This document shows, in pieces, positions 11,601 through 26,600 of a stretch of DNA of 64,000 nucleotides. The DNA comes from Lottia gigantea (taxonomy: Eukaryota; Mollusca; Gastropoda; Lottiidae). Location: contig NW_008706746.1 of the NCBI RefSeq assembly GCF_000327385.1, positions 4,494,156-4,558,155 of the forward strand, given 5' to 3'. Under the pieces are notes generated by a model that was not told the DNA's origin, ran no database searches, and worked only from the letters and a program-made list of their open reading frames with translations. Made by a program: the position numbers and the translations under genes. The number at the start of each line of letters is the position of its first letter. Position 1 is the stretch's first letter.

Positions 11601-14600
11601 ATTACCTTTTGTTATCTTTTATAATTCCAATATTATGTAGAGCTCCATCATTAAATGTTATGTTACTCTTTAACTGGAGATCATAGGCATCTACAGTAAA
11701 CTGGGCTATAACATAACCATCTTTTAATGATAAAGAATAGTAATTCTGAAAACAAATAAAAAAATTTGGAGAAAAAATTAAAAGGTAAAAGAGGCAAAAT
11801 TATTTTGTCAACTTTGACGACCAATAGATTAGTCTTGAAAAATGGAGCAAGAATTTCCTATGGGCTTCAAAGAACAAATAAATGATATACCGGTATGGCT
11901 TCAAATGTCTCCTTTTTCTAATGCTTAATCACTAATCACAGGTTTAGATCATGTCTGGCTACATACAGACCAACAAAAAAATCCTGAGTGAAGAATCGGA
12001 AACAAGTCACCTTCCTGGATAATGCAAAAAGTTCATAGTTACAAAGATTAGCCAAAGATCCGTCCTTTTCCTTTCAATACACATAATAAAGAGTTTCTTT
12101 TTTTAAAATAACAGTACCAGAAAGATTGACTAGCTAGTTGACTACCTATGCCATGACAATGTCAGCAAAAAATACTTACAGATTGAGGTATGTCTGTTGA
12201 TAATAATAATAATGCTTCTGGTTGCTTGGTAACAAATGATACTGAAATATCTGTTTCACCACTGCTTAAACTTTGACCTTCATACATAGAGAAACCATTA
12301 CCATAGAAACCAACTGTTCTTACACCCTGAATTAAAACAAAATTTATCAATATTATTATATTGCATTGCAGAGTTACACATCATTCTCTCAGTATATACT
12401 GATACTATGTCATTTAAAACATATAAAACATGTTTACAACTCAATATTCTTCTACACATTTTTACAGTCTGCATCTTTACAGTCCATAACTACTTGCTCA
12501 TCCTTTTACTACTTTCTAATATTAAAACAACTTACAGTGTCTTTACAACCAGCAGACATTCCAACATAATTACCAGTAAATAAATTCTGTAAATCTACAC
12601 TGATAGGTCCAACTGATACATCTTTCATACACCCTAATAATCCATCTGTTTCTATTGTAGATCTAGAATAGAATAAAAATAATCTGTTTCTATTGTACAA
12701 TGAAGATCTAAAATAGAACTGATACATCTGTTTCTATTCTAGAAATAGAATAGAACTTATACATCTTTCTCTATTGTAGATGTAAAATAGAACTGATACA
12801 TCTATTTCTAATGTGGATCTAGAATAGAACTGATTTATCTGTTTCAATTGTAGACCTAGATTAGAACTGCCCAAGAATAGAACTGCCACATCTGTTTCTA
12901 ATGTGGATCTAGAATAGAACTGCCACATCTGTTTCTAATGTGGATCTAGAATAGAACTGATACATTTGTTTCTATTGTAGATGTAGAATAGAACTGATAC
13001 ATTTGTTTCTATTGTAGATGTAGAATAGAACTGATACATTTGTTTCTAATGTGGATCTAGAATAGAACTGATACATTTGTTTCTATTGTAGATGTAGAAT
13101 AGAACTGATACATTTGTTTCTATTGTAGATGTAGAATAGAACTGATACATTTGTTTCTATTGTAGATGTAGAATAGAACTGATACATTTGTTTCTATTGT
13201 AGATGTAGAATAGAACTGATACATTTGTTTCTATTGTAGATGTAGAATAGAACTGATACATTTGTTTCTATTGTAGATGTAGAATAGAACTGATACATTT
13301 GTTTCTATTGTAGATGTAGAATAGAACTGATACATTTGTTTCTATTGTAGATGTAGAATAGAACTGATACATTTGTTTCTATTGTAGATGTAGAATAGAA
13401 CTGATACATTTGTTTCTATTGTAGATGTAGAATAGAACTGATATTTGTTTCTATTGTAGATGTAGAATAGAACTGATACATTTGTTTCTATTGTAGATGT
13501 AGAATAGAACTGATACATTTGTTTCTATTGTAGATGTAGAATAGAACTGATACATTTGTTTCTATTGTAGATGTAGAATAGAACTGATACATTTGTTTCT
13601 ATTGTAGATGTAGAATAGAACTGATACATTTGTTTCTATTGTAGATGTAGAATGGAACTGATATATTTATTTCTATTGTAGATATAGAATACAACTGATA
13701 CATTTGTTTCTATTGTAGATGTAGAATGGAACTGATATATTTATTTCTATTGTAGATATAGAATACAACTGATACATTTGTTTCTATTGTAGATGTAGAA
13801 TAGAACTGATACATTTGTTTCTATTGTAGATGTAGAATGGAACTGATACATTTATTTCTATTGTAGATATAGAATAGAACTGATACATTTGTTTCTATTG
13901 TAGATGTAGAATTTCTTGTTACTTACATCTTATTGAATTTTGTCATACTCAAACTTTTAGGTATTCCACCAAAATACATTGGACTGTTTTTAAGATCCAG
14001 ACCAGTTAAGCCAGGTTTAGCATCTATAAATATCTTTTCATTATCAACTGTTAATAAGGCTGGAATAATAAAATGCATTTACATAAGACATTGTACAGAG
14101 GGTAAAGGACATCTAGTATAATGAAATGTATGAACTTTCGTTAGTGAAAATAATCAAATCTATCAACTGTACAGTTCAGCGTAATGCTGACAGAAAATGT
14201 TTGCAAATACATGTATTATCAGTGGCAGAGCCAATGGCGGGGTAGAGCGGGAAGCCGCCCGCCCTTTGCAGCCCCGAAGGCATGTTTTTCAGGTAAAATC
14301 TCATAACTAGAAATTCGGACAACCTCAGAAATTTTGCCCCCCACCCCCTGCTCGGACGTAAACCTGACTCCGCCACTGTGTATTATCCTTATTCCATACT
14401 AACCAAATAGTTAATTTTTACATACCTTGTAATTTCTTTCTATCCACATAAACCTTGACCCACTTATTGGTGTTGTAAGTATTTTTGGTTTGTCCTTTAC
14501 CAAGACTCACACCTCCCATATAATACTGTAATACTACTTTACCATCTACTAATTCTATAGACATAAAGTCACCCTAAAAATTTCATTCAAATTACTTTTC

Positions 14601-17600
14601 ATTTTTAAAAAATAGGCATTCTGTATATATATATATTTATTATTATACAGGTAGTGGTAGGCTTACTGTTTATACATTCTACATGTAGTTTGTATATTCT
14701 TTACAGGTTCTTTATATAAATTTGACAGGAAAGTTTGACAAACATTTAAAAAACAACAAAATCCTAAATAATTGTACCTACCATAGAATCTCCTGAGAAA
14801 TGAAGAATAGAATTTTCCCAATATGTTTTAAATGAGAAACTAATAGCTATTTTTTCAGCATGGTATCTTCCACGTTTCATCTCAGAATATCCAGTACCAT
14901 CAAAATTATAAATGTTGGAACTTCCAGGCTCACTTGGACTAAAAAAGAGAAAAGGTTTTGAATGAACCAAAGTTTGAAACCTTTTATTATTATTTATCAA
15001 ATTATAAAGGAATATTAAGTGGTCAATTTTCCTTTTTTTTTTTTTTTTTTTTTTTTTGCAACATTCCTTTAACTCAATGCAGTTTTATGGTAGCCTCTTT
15101 GACCCACAAGATTAATGTGAACAAAATCTACCATTATCTATAAATACTTACACTTCAACACAAGCTTCACAAGTATCTTGATTAGTTTTAAAGTTGAATA
15201 CCCCTACAGTAATATCGTCTATTTTAACATCACCGATACAACCAACAAACTTATTGCGTGTTACATTTTGAGGTAGCTGGAAATAAAATAGATTTCAAAA
15301 CTAGTCATTCATTTTGTGTGTACAGTTGTGTGCCATGAACAATCAGTGATGGAATCCTTTCAATTCAGAATCATTTATATTTTAGACAATATCATAGCAT
15401 CTGATCTATAAAATTCACTTAAGGACAAGCTTTCTAATGATCCTTAATAAATAACAACGCTTGTTGCAGCAAGAGAGGGTTGATTGACTTACATTATAAG
15501 CACCAGGTGCTCCTGCTATAAATACATCAGATGAGGAATCAAATTTCAGAACAGATGAACCAATGGCTGATGATCGATTTCTTTCATCTGTTTCTGATGC
15601 TACTCTAGCTAATGATTTAACCTTGAGTAATCCTATTCGACCAATTCTAGAAAGGAAAATTCATTAAAAAATTTAAATAAATGGCATTTTAACATTAAAA
15701 TTATGATGGGAAATCATTTTCAAAGACAGATTAAATTTCATTCCTTATCATAATGACTTAGATATATGAACTCTGTGAACCATACCTTTTAGCAGTAACC
15801 CTATACCAATGATCTTGTTCTACAGTTTCCTCAGTAATAAGGTTAATTGGTTGTTCATGTATAACAAAACCTTCTCCACTTCCAACATTCCACCGGAAAT
15901 AAACCAGCTTATTTCTTACTTCTACTGCCATATATTCCTGAAAATTTAGGTCAAATGTATCCATTAGGACCATCTCAAATCAGAAACTTTATCTTTATCT
16001 GTCATTTTGCTCATATCATACACTTAGTAATTTAATAAATGTTGCAGAAAATAACATAATTTACTCAAGATAAGTAATCTACGCCCACTGGCAGCTTTAA
16101 TTTTAAATAAAAATATTTGGCAGTACTGTAACAATCACCAGTATGAAATATTCAACCTTCGGTCCTACACTTCTTTTGATCTTTTTGGGGCGATACTAAC
16201 CGTGGGTGATTTCTGGACCAATAGCAACAACATCTCTTCTTTCTTAGCTGATTTATTAAGTTTAAAGGCAAAGTCAATTGTATTGGCTGTACTTGGTGTA
16301 GCTTTAGATCTATAAGATCTCATACATTCTCCATCAGCTGCTAGAGACAGCTTCATCTGCAATATTAATATATCTAAATCAGTAACTGTTTGTTTACAAT
16401 TAATGATCAATGAAGGCATAAAGCATCAATTCAAACTATCTGCATAAAGCATCAATTCAAACTATCTGCATAAAGCATCAATTCAAACTATCTGCATATA
16501 GCGTCAATTCAAACTATCTGCATCAATTCAAATTATCTGCATATAGCGTCAATTCAAACTATCTGTATATAGCATCAATTAAAACTGCATATAGAATCAA
16601 TTCAAACTATCTGCATATAGCATCAATTCAAACTATCTGTATATAGCATCAATTCACACTATCTGCATATAGCATCAATTCAGACTATCTGCATATAGCA
16701 TCAATTCACACTATCTGCATATAGCATCAATTCATACTATCTGCATATAGCATCAATTAAAGCTGTCTGCATATAGAATCAATTCAAACTATCTCATATA
16801 GCATCAATTCACACTATCTGCATATAGCATCAATTAAAACTATCTGCATATAGCATCAATTAAAACTGTCTGCATATAGAATCAATTCAAACTATCTGCA
16901 TATAGCATCAATTAAAACTATCTGCATATAGCATCAATTAAAACTGTCTGCATATAGCATCAAAATCAATATATAAATCAAAATACTTACATTATTAGCT
17001 CTTTCTCTGGCCAATCTGATCTTTTCTTTTAAGCGTATGATTTTTCCCGAAACATCGGCATTTAATCTTTTAGCTGCTTGTGATTGTTTACCAACAATAT
17101 CTGTTAAATTCTTTAAAATTATCACATTTTCTGATGCATTCTTACCTAAAAAAGTATACATAAACCCTAAATAGCATTTACATTTGTTTTTTTTTTGTTT
17201 TTTTTTTTTGGCAGGGCAGTTTAACATATATTAATCTTAACATTCATTTTCTAGTAAAATATGCCTTTATTGCTAGTAAATATAGACAAATGTTCTACTG
17301 CTGCTATTTCTTATTAAACAAAAAGGGGAAAATGTTCATGACTGTAAATCTTTTTCAAAATTACAGGAAAAAAAAATCAGAATTCAGAAATAAAATTATT
17401 TTTGTTTTAAATATATAGTGGCAAAAAGCTCTAAGTTTACTTACTGGAAATACGTATATGACTAATCATTGCTTTCATATCAATATCACGTAACTTGTCT
17501 AATTTTGGTTCTAATTCTTTGTTGATTCGATCTACTGTATCACCAACTTGATCAGCTGTTCTATCCACACGATTACCAATATTAGCTATTCTATAACCAA

Positions 17601-20600
17601 CTTCATCTATCTTACGCTTTAATCCTGAATAAAGCAATAAAGACATCAACATCAACTCTCGTAAGATATATACAACGCGAACAGCAACTTGCTTACAGCC
17701 TTGATTTACTGTCTCAAATGAATACCACTCTGTCATGAATAACTGAATCTGTCTTAAACACCAAGTAAAAAATCCAAATGTGCTCAATCCATGTGATGAT
17801 TGAAACTCATACCTCCAGACCAGCAAGTACCATAAAACTCATTCAATACACCAAGCTCCTCAGTTCCAGAAGTATATTTTAGAGCAAATGAATGAAGTAA
17901 ATTATACCTTTAGGTAGATTATCCATATCTCTATTAATCATATTTAACATATCTCTATTAGATTGTTGTTTCATCATTAGATCTTTTAGATCAGATTGTA
18001 CATATAGTAAACCATCTTCTAAACCTACAATAACATCAACATAACAACAACACTATTATTAATTCAATAAATAACTACCTCAAATAGTACATATAGTAAT
18101 AAAACACATACATTATTAATACAAGATCTTATGCCTTCCTTTTATGCATCTTCTTCAGCATCTGTGAAATTTGTACATATGACTTTAACTATATCAGCAG
18201 CTTGTCATGGAAACAAATTGAGAGATCAAAAGATACAAATTCAACTTTGATGATAAGCTAGCACCAAAATTTGACTTGTTACAGTAAACATTACAAGTCA
18301 TGATTTTCTAGGGAATATTAAAATTCTATATGAACTAACAAGTGCAACATACTGACCTCTAGTTTGTAACATTCTAGCTGTGTCCAATAATCTTTGACTT
18401 TTCTCTTTAGATTCTCTAACATCATTCCTTAATCCATCAATATTGGCCTACAAACAAATTTACACCTCAGGTAAATCAACTTGTATGATATGCACATTTT
18501 TGTCCAATAGTCGAAAATCAAAGGGCAAAACATTTGCTGCCTCTTATGTTTTTTTGATTTCTACTATATATGATAAATTTGGAATCACTGACACACATTC
18601 TTATTCTATTTGTGTAACAAGAAATGAAACTTTAATCCTAACTTCTGAGACATAATCATCATAGCTATTTAATATTCAGTTACTTGTGAAGTGACATAGC
18701 CTAATCAATCTAATATGGAACAGGTCAGTAGACAAAAATCAAAATAAGTTTAACAAGAATTAAGGAATAATACCTTACATAAGTACAAAATAAATCGAAC
18801 TATTGACATTATAAAGCTAACTAAAATATCATTATGTAAGATGGGGTAACAAACCGCCATTTTACAAATAATTCGAAATATTGTACATGATAAAAGGGAA
18901 GGTATTGGGTAGGTTTTTGTGTTCAATTATCTTAAAAATTAAGATTCACAATCGAATAAAATAACGCAAATAAGTCTTTCTCCTAAAGACTGACTTCCCA
19001 CAATGCTCTGCGAATAAGGGAGAAAACCAAACAAGAAAAGAATATTAGACCACAGTGATATATTTTCATCAGAAAATTTGAATTTTCCCAGTGCCTTTTA
19101 ACATGCAAGAACTTACAATATTAGCAGTATCTCTTGCAGCCTTTAGAGCATTTCTTGAAGCATTTTCAGCCAACTTAATAGCATCCACTATATTTTGATA
19201 AACTTTGGCAGCTCTCAACGGAAGCTCAGCATCTGCCCTTGTCTTTGAAAATAATCTAGATAATAATATAAGAGTTAATGTGAAGTTTAAATCAATTCAA
19301 CATATTTGATAATTTTAATCCACTGTGTTATGCAATTCTGTTCAGCTCTGTTTAATCTTATATAAGACTGAGAGGAGAATTAGTACACCTACCTATCTAA
19401 ATCTTGAGCTTGTTTATCTAGCTCTCTTGCTTTCTGCCAAGCTTTTCTCACACTATCTTCTGCCATGTTGAGATTTTGACGTAGATCATAATAAGTAGAA
19501 TCCAATATATTCAAAACCATATCTAATGATGATTCTTTCCTTTCTAAAGCCTGAAAATAAATGATGGTAACCATTGTTTGTGCTCTTGGGATTCCGATGA
19601 CACTCCAATGGAAACCAAATATGTCTGCTTCTTTTCCTGTCATCTAAATGCATATCAGAATATGTTTCTTTACTAAAAACTAAACAAACATTACTTTTTA
19701 TTTAACCTGCAGATTGGCATGATATTTTATGGAGGGGCATGTCCTCCTTGCTTTCAACATAGTTTTGGTTTAATCCAGCAGTATCATCAAAATGCCAAAG
19801 AAGAATACTGAAACATGGAACAAATATATCAACTTAGACTTATTTGATTCAGACATATCAGAAGAGAAAAGAGGACTTACAATATAGTTTTCTTTCAACC
19901 TATCCAAATGATCTCGAGCTTCTTTTATATAATAATTAGCATCATCCACCATCAGAGCAGCATCATCTCTATAATCTTTAGCATCATTGATCTTATCCTG
20001 AAATAATAATAATGTCATATAGCATCATCCACCATCAGATCAGCATCATCTCTATAATCTTTAGCATCATTGATCTTATCCTGAAATAATAATAATGTCA
20101 TATAGCATCATCCACCATCAGATCAGCATCATCTCTATAATCTTTAGCATCATTGATCTTATCCTGAAATAATAATAATGTCATATAGCATCATCCACCA
20201 TCAGAGCAGCATCATCTCTATAATCTTTAGCATCATTGATCTTATCCTGAAATAATAATAATGTCATATAGCATCATCCACCATCAGATCAGCATCATCT
20301 CTATAATCTTTAGCATCATTGATCTTATCCTGAAATAATAATAATGTCATATAGCATCATCCACCATCAGATCAGCATCATCTCTATAATCTTTAGCATC
20401 ATTGATCTTATCCTGAAATAATAATAATGTCATATGGCATCATCCACCATCAGATCAGCATCATCTCTATAATCTTTAGCATCATTGATCTTATCCTGAA
20501 ATAATAATAATGTCATATAGCATCATCCACCATCAGATCAGCATCATCTCTATAATCTTTAGCATCATTGATCTTATCCTGAAATAATAATAATGTCATA

Positions 20601-23600
20601 TAGCATCATCCACCATCAGATCAGCATCATCTCTATAATCTTTAGCATCATTGATCTTATCCTGAAATAATAATTATGTTACATAGCATATATATATATA
20701 TGTATGTTACTAAAATGTTATATAACATTATCAGAGCAGCATTATCTTTAGCATATCTAGATGTTGAATCCTAAATTCTAAAACTGAGAGTACCAACCTC
20801 GAGGGAAGCTATCTGATTAGCAAGTTTACTGGATTCCTCATCAATGACTCTTTTAGCCTTTTCCCGAGCCTCCTTACTTCTCTCTTTTAAATCTTCTAGT
20901 CTTCTTACTATATCTTTAATCTTTTCATCAACTTTACTTCCATTAAAATTCATTTCATCTAGATCTTTGACCCGTTCATATAGTTTTCGAGCTTGCCTAC
21001 AAAAATATGGAAAATAAGAATATTCTTAAAAGTGACTTTTAGGAACTTTGAATTTTGGCAATTTCCCACAACACATAATTTCAAAGCTCAGAATTAAAAA
21101 CTAGAAAAGGATTTTGAAACATGATTCAGACATCTTGACTAGCAAAGACACTGCTGAACAAATTTAATTAAGATTCAGACATCATGACTAGAAAAGACAT
21201 GCATGATCATTTTTACGCATGCTTCAGACATCATGACTTGCAAAGACACAAGTGGACAATTCTAAGCATGCTTCAGACATCATGACTAGAAAAGACACAA
21301 CTGAACAAATTTAATTAAGATTCAGACATCATGACTAGAAAAGACATGCATGATCATTTTTAGGCATGATTCAGACAGCATGATTAGCATGGGCATGACA
21401 TCTTTAAACATGATTCAGACATCACAACTGAATATTTTCAAGAATGATTCAAATATTATGATAAGCTAAAGACACAACTGAATATTTTGAAGCTGGATTT
21501 AGACATCATGACTAGTAAAGATGTGACTGAACATTTTCAAACATGATTCTTAGTTTGTGAGAGGTGACAGATGTTAATTTTTTATGATTACTGTAACTGA
21601 ATTCGGCTTGGTATAAAAAATCTTTAAATTTACATTACCATTTCTCATCCTTAGATTTTTCATCATCTTGAGTAAAATCTCTTCTTTCTATTTTTCTGAT
21701 GATTCTCTTAGCTTCATCCAACGCTGCAGACACATCTAAACCAGCTTGTTCATAGATCAACTTCTTAACCAAATCTTCCAGTTTCTCTGCATCATCTAGA
21801 ATATACAATGTATATCAATGAGGAATATATAATCGTTCTTTATCCCGCTGTCCTTTAGGAAAACCTGATTGAAAACCTGCTATGATCACCATTGAAATTC
21901 GTTTTTATCTAAGAAATAAGCAGTGTATATAGCAGTATTTGATAAACTGGAAATTAAGGTTATTTACATTAGCCCTCCATTAACTTCTCCACTCGAAATT
22001 ACAGTAAGGAATCTCACCTCTGATATTTCTGAACATTTCTTTGATGAATTGTTCCAAGTCTGCAGCATCTTTAGAGATACCATCAACTTCTTCAGCTGTC
22101 TCCAATGATTTTTGTTCAACATATTCAACCTATAAAACAATCAAACTTAATGTTTATGTTTTGAGCTTATTTCTCCAGTCAGAGAGTCCAATAGAATTTA
22201 ATTGTTTTAAGTTTTGCTCCTGATGAAAACAGTCATTTAAAAGTAGGTCAGAATCAGATACACTCGCATAGACATGCTTTTTGAGACTTTCATGACAACA
22301 AGCCTGAAAGCAGAAAAGCAGGAGATGAATGAAAAATATCTTACCCTATTCATTAGTCTTATTGCTATTTCCTCTAAAAATTTAGTACCATTTTCAAACT
22401 GTGGAAATTTTGATCCACTCTGAAAGCTGGCTGCATTCAATAGTTCCTAAAATATATAATACCATATATGGCATATAAACACATTCACAAATAAAATTAG
22501 ATTATATAGACACTGCTCAAGACTAAAATATTGCACCTCTAAAATACAAATCTCATATAATCATAGTTTGTGAAAACTGCATTACTATGATCATAATTAT
22601 TTTAAACCTTTTTAATTAGCAAATGTTGTTAAATTTCATTAGGAAGTAATATAAGTCATGATTGATGAAACAAAATTTGGTCATTATGCCATGCCACTTA
22701 CTCTATACATTTTTGTATCATTTTCAATCTTGTATAATGTTTTCCATGGCAATGGTACAGTAAAGTTTTTACCACCAAATTGAGCATCCAACTCTTGTAA
22801 ATCAATTAATAGAATACCAGTACATCCTCCATAACATGCTGAAAAAGACACAGAAACATTCAAAGAAAGATGCAAAGCATTTCTGACAATTTAAATCTCA
22901 TCAGCCTGATCAGACTGAACAATGGTGCACTCATTTTAAAATAAATTCCTTCTGACATGAATTCCCTATAATATTTAGCCTTTTTGGGGAGCAACTTCCA
23001 TTCCATCCCATTTCCTGAATTACTCATGCAATAGAATACTATTGGTTAATATCACAACTATAAAAATTCTTAAATACTGATCATAGTAAACATCATAGAA
23101 AGAATCAGACAAACTTTCTACTTACATGTACAGGTTCCATTTTGTACAGCAGAACCTGGTTGACATTGGTTACATTTATCACCTTCTATTCCTGGTAAAC
23201 ATAAACAACGCCCAGTTATCAAATCACATTCTGGCGACACTGAACCCTCTGGATTACAATTACACTGTTGGCAGATTTTACCAACTATAGATGGGTTGCC
23301 ATAGTAACCAGCTGAACATCTGAAAACATGAACCAAAAATTTCAAAATGAACCAAAAATATCTTGAAAATGCAGAAAAAACATTCAAAAAATCAATCATA
23401 ATCAGTTTGTGGTCAGACAGGACAGCAACAATCAAAATCAAGATTTGTTTAAAGTAGAGGTAGAAAGTCAAATTACCTTTCACATCTTTCACCTTCATAA
23501 CCATCAGTACAGTTAGTACATACTAATTTACCACCTCTATTCAGACATGTTGGACTAAAACTAGAATACAAAAATTTAGTTTATATTAAGCATTCTCCAT

Positions 23601-26600
23601 TGAGAGCTCTTAAAAATATGTTCAGTATCAAAACGCAAAGCTAGTTTGTCTTTTTATATATGTACAAAATACTCCATTGACATCAAAGAAAACTCATTAT
23701 CCAGATAAACAGGCCAAAAATTCAATTAAATCCAATAGATTTGAAAAAGTAAAATTGCTTACTTGTTACTTCGATCTATTAATGGACAAGCACATGGAGC
23801 ACAATCCCATGGTGAACCTCGAGTAGCTACACCATAATATCCTGGTGCACAGTTATCACAATGCTTTCCTGTTGTGTTATGCACACAGTTCTGAAATGAA
23901 TGATTGAAACACAAAGTATATTTCAATTCATTAATTGGAAATAAAAAAAAACACATTTCTCTCAAAGATGCTAAAAATTACACCACCACCTGTTTTTTCT
24001 ACAAATGGACTTAAATCATGTTTGTCTATCCCACTTTTATACAGTGTCAATAAATTCAGAGAGTCGAAAATATTTCCAGATTTACTTACAGTACATTGTC
24101 CAGTTTCACTATCACATTTATCACTATGACCATAACATTGACATGGTCTACTAATACCTATAGTAATAATAGGGTTACCAATGGTACCATTCTGTTTCTC
24201 ACGATAATACCCATCTCCAGGATTCTGTAGAAATAATTACACAAATGTCAAAATAAATTTGACAATTTCAGATGGCAACAATGGTGTATAGTAGTTTGTG
24301 TACCCAATCTGAATCAAAATATCAAAATACGAAATTACTAGAGCACAAAAAATCACAATTACCTGCTTATATTCATCAACATTTATTTCAGTTGTCCAGC
24401 GACAGAGAAACTTTTTTAAAGATATGCTAGATAACTGCCATTATCAATAAGCTGGTCAGAGCATTTGAGAGTTAGCCATGCGATTCCTATCATTCTCTTA
24501 TCCAAGGAAGAGAAAGCTTCCTACCTGGCAAGAATCACCAGAATATTCTTCAGGACACTGGCAGATTTCTACACCTAATGCTCTATCTGTAATATCTACA
24601 CCACGTACTGGTTGAGCTAATTGTAGACCAATAGGACCAAGTCTACAATAGGATATGAAACATCAAATCTTTCAAATTCAAGGACTCTCTTGATGAGAGG
24701 TTTGACATTTATTCATGATTTACAAATTAGACATACTTACAATGATACATATAGTTAAACAATGTCTAGACATCTCCCACAAAATTGACCACCCTTGTTC
24801 ATTGAATTTTAAGACTTCTCTTTAACCTCTGAGAGGTCCCAGATCAACCATTAGCTGTGGTATAGCTCAGTTGTTAGCAGTTGGGGTAATCTTCAAGACA
24901 ATGACTTGTTATTGGTATTTTGTCTGCTACTCTTAGATGACAAAGTTTAACCTTTACAAGAGAGAAATTTCTGATGCTTCAACCTTTGCTACACGGTCAG
25001 GACAATTCTTGAGATCCAGTGTAGCAAGGTGAAAGGTTGGGAATTTTTTTAAAAGACTCTCTTCACTTACTCTGCATATATCGCTCTACCATCATTAGTT
25101 GCTGGAATTAAGATAGCTTCCACATTCTGTAACACTACCATTAGCAGTGCTCTACTTATAGGATAGATAGAACTAGAGTGGCGCCAATAATACTACAAGA
25201 ATAAGAAGTATCTTTAAATGGGTGTACTGCTTGCTTTAACTCATCGCCAAAGTGCAGATGTATTCAATTCATAAAATGTTGGACAGTTAGGCTGAAATGT
25301 GGTGGTTCAAAAAGTACTAATAATAAAACATACTAATCAGAAATGTAAGGAAATTTTGCTTGCTGTTTGTTGAACAAAATTCTGTTCGTCGTTGTGTACC
25401 AGTTTCTAAAATATCTTATCTTAGACTAAGATAATATCAGGATTTTAACAATTGCAATAAACTAATCTAAACTAGGCTGACCAATCAAATGACTCCAACA
25501 CTTCAAGTAGTCTTTAAATTGTGGACATCTATTGCATAATTACAGAATAAGATGAAAGCATAGCCTACCTCATGTAGTCTTATAGAGAAACCTTGTGGAT
25601 TTGATGATTCTAGGGTAACATTATCATGATAGTAGATCTGGAAACCATTTCCCATCATGATCACTACAGATGGCATCAGTCTAAAATCAATCTCATCAGG
25701 ATTGGCTGTTTCAAAATAATGAATGATGTCCAATTTACCATTGTAGGATCTAGTCTGAAATATTAAAAGTTGGCTAAACTCTCCAGAGCTAAAGTATAGA
25801 CAACTGTTTACCACACCTTGCGGCAAAATTCATCATTCCTAAAACGAATATATCTACAAGACGTATTTAAATTACAATCATGTCCTTTGATAAGAAACAG
25901 TAGTTCTTTTAGCAGGAGCTCATGCATGCATAGTACCAATTTCAAAGCATGGTCTTCAATGTAAGTAGAGTCCTTATAATTTAAGACAAGACATCTAATG
26001 AGTTGATCATCATACCTTATCTCCCAACATTTCAGATGGTAAACTCCAATACAACATCTCATTGACAGACTGTGGTGGAACTCTTATTCTTGTTACACCA
26101 GTCCTTATCACAGGGTATCCATGACGATACTGTACCTCTTCGGATGCAGATTGGCTGATGCTTACTCTCTGAACTGGTAGTGACACCTACAATAATAAGT
26201 GAATATCTAAAATGATGCTATATTTCTGTTACCTGCCCTACAATATTCTATGCTTGATTTATCATTTAAGCCTTCCTTAATACTTTGTTTCTATACATAA
26301 ACTACATAGTAGGGTTGTTTTAAGGTTTCACCATTAAACATTTCCAATATATGTGATTGCCAGGCTTACCGTTGTCCACACATATGGTGCTTGACGACAA
26401 GTCTGACTTTTACCAAAACAGAAACATTCTGTACAACCATATGGATTGGTTGAATCAAAACCAAACGTATTTCTCTTACAATCTGTACATCTTTGCCCTT
26501 CTACATTCCTCTGAAAATGGTTGAAATATAGCAATTTGTTACAAATACACAAACTAGATACTTAAAATAAGCCATAACCAAAGAATTCCTTAAAACCTGT

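Noticed and set aside
12734-12928. Reverse-strand reading frame with SRSTLETD repeats as an extra laminin exon
   Set aside because: It is the translation of degenerate 37-bp units. The true exon 12536-12662 joins in phase without it.
12663-13926. CRISPR-like array
   Set aside because: Units are directly tandem with no unique spacers, and they derive from a laminin exon junction in an animal gene.
17625-17826. Upstream extension of the coiled-coil exon (open frame continues)
   Set aside because: A good acceptor (TTTATTCAG) at 17625 joins in phase to exon 17908-18024; the extension reads unlike a coiled coil.
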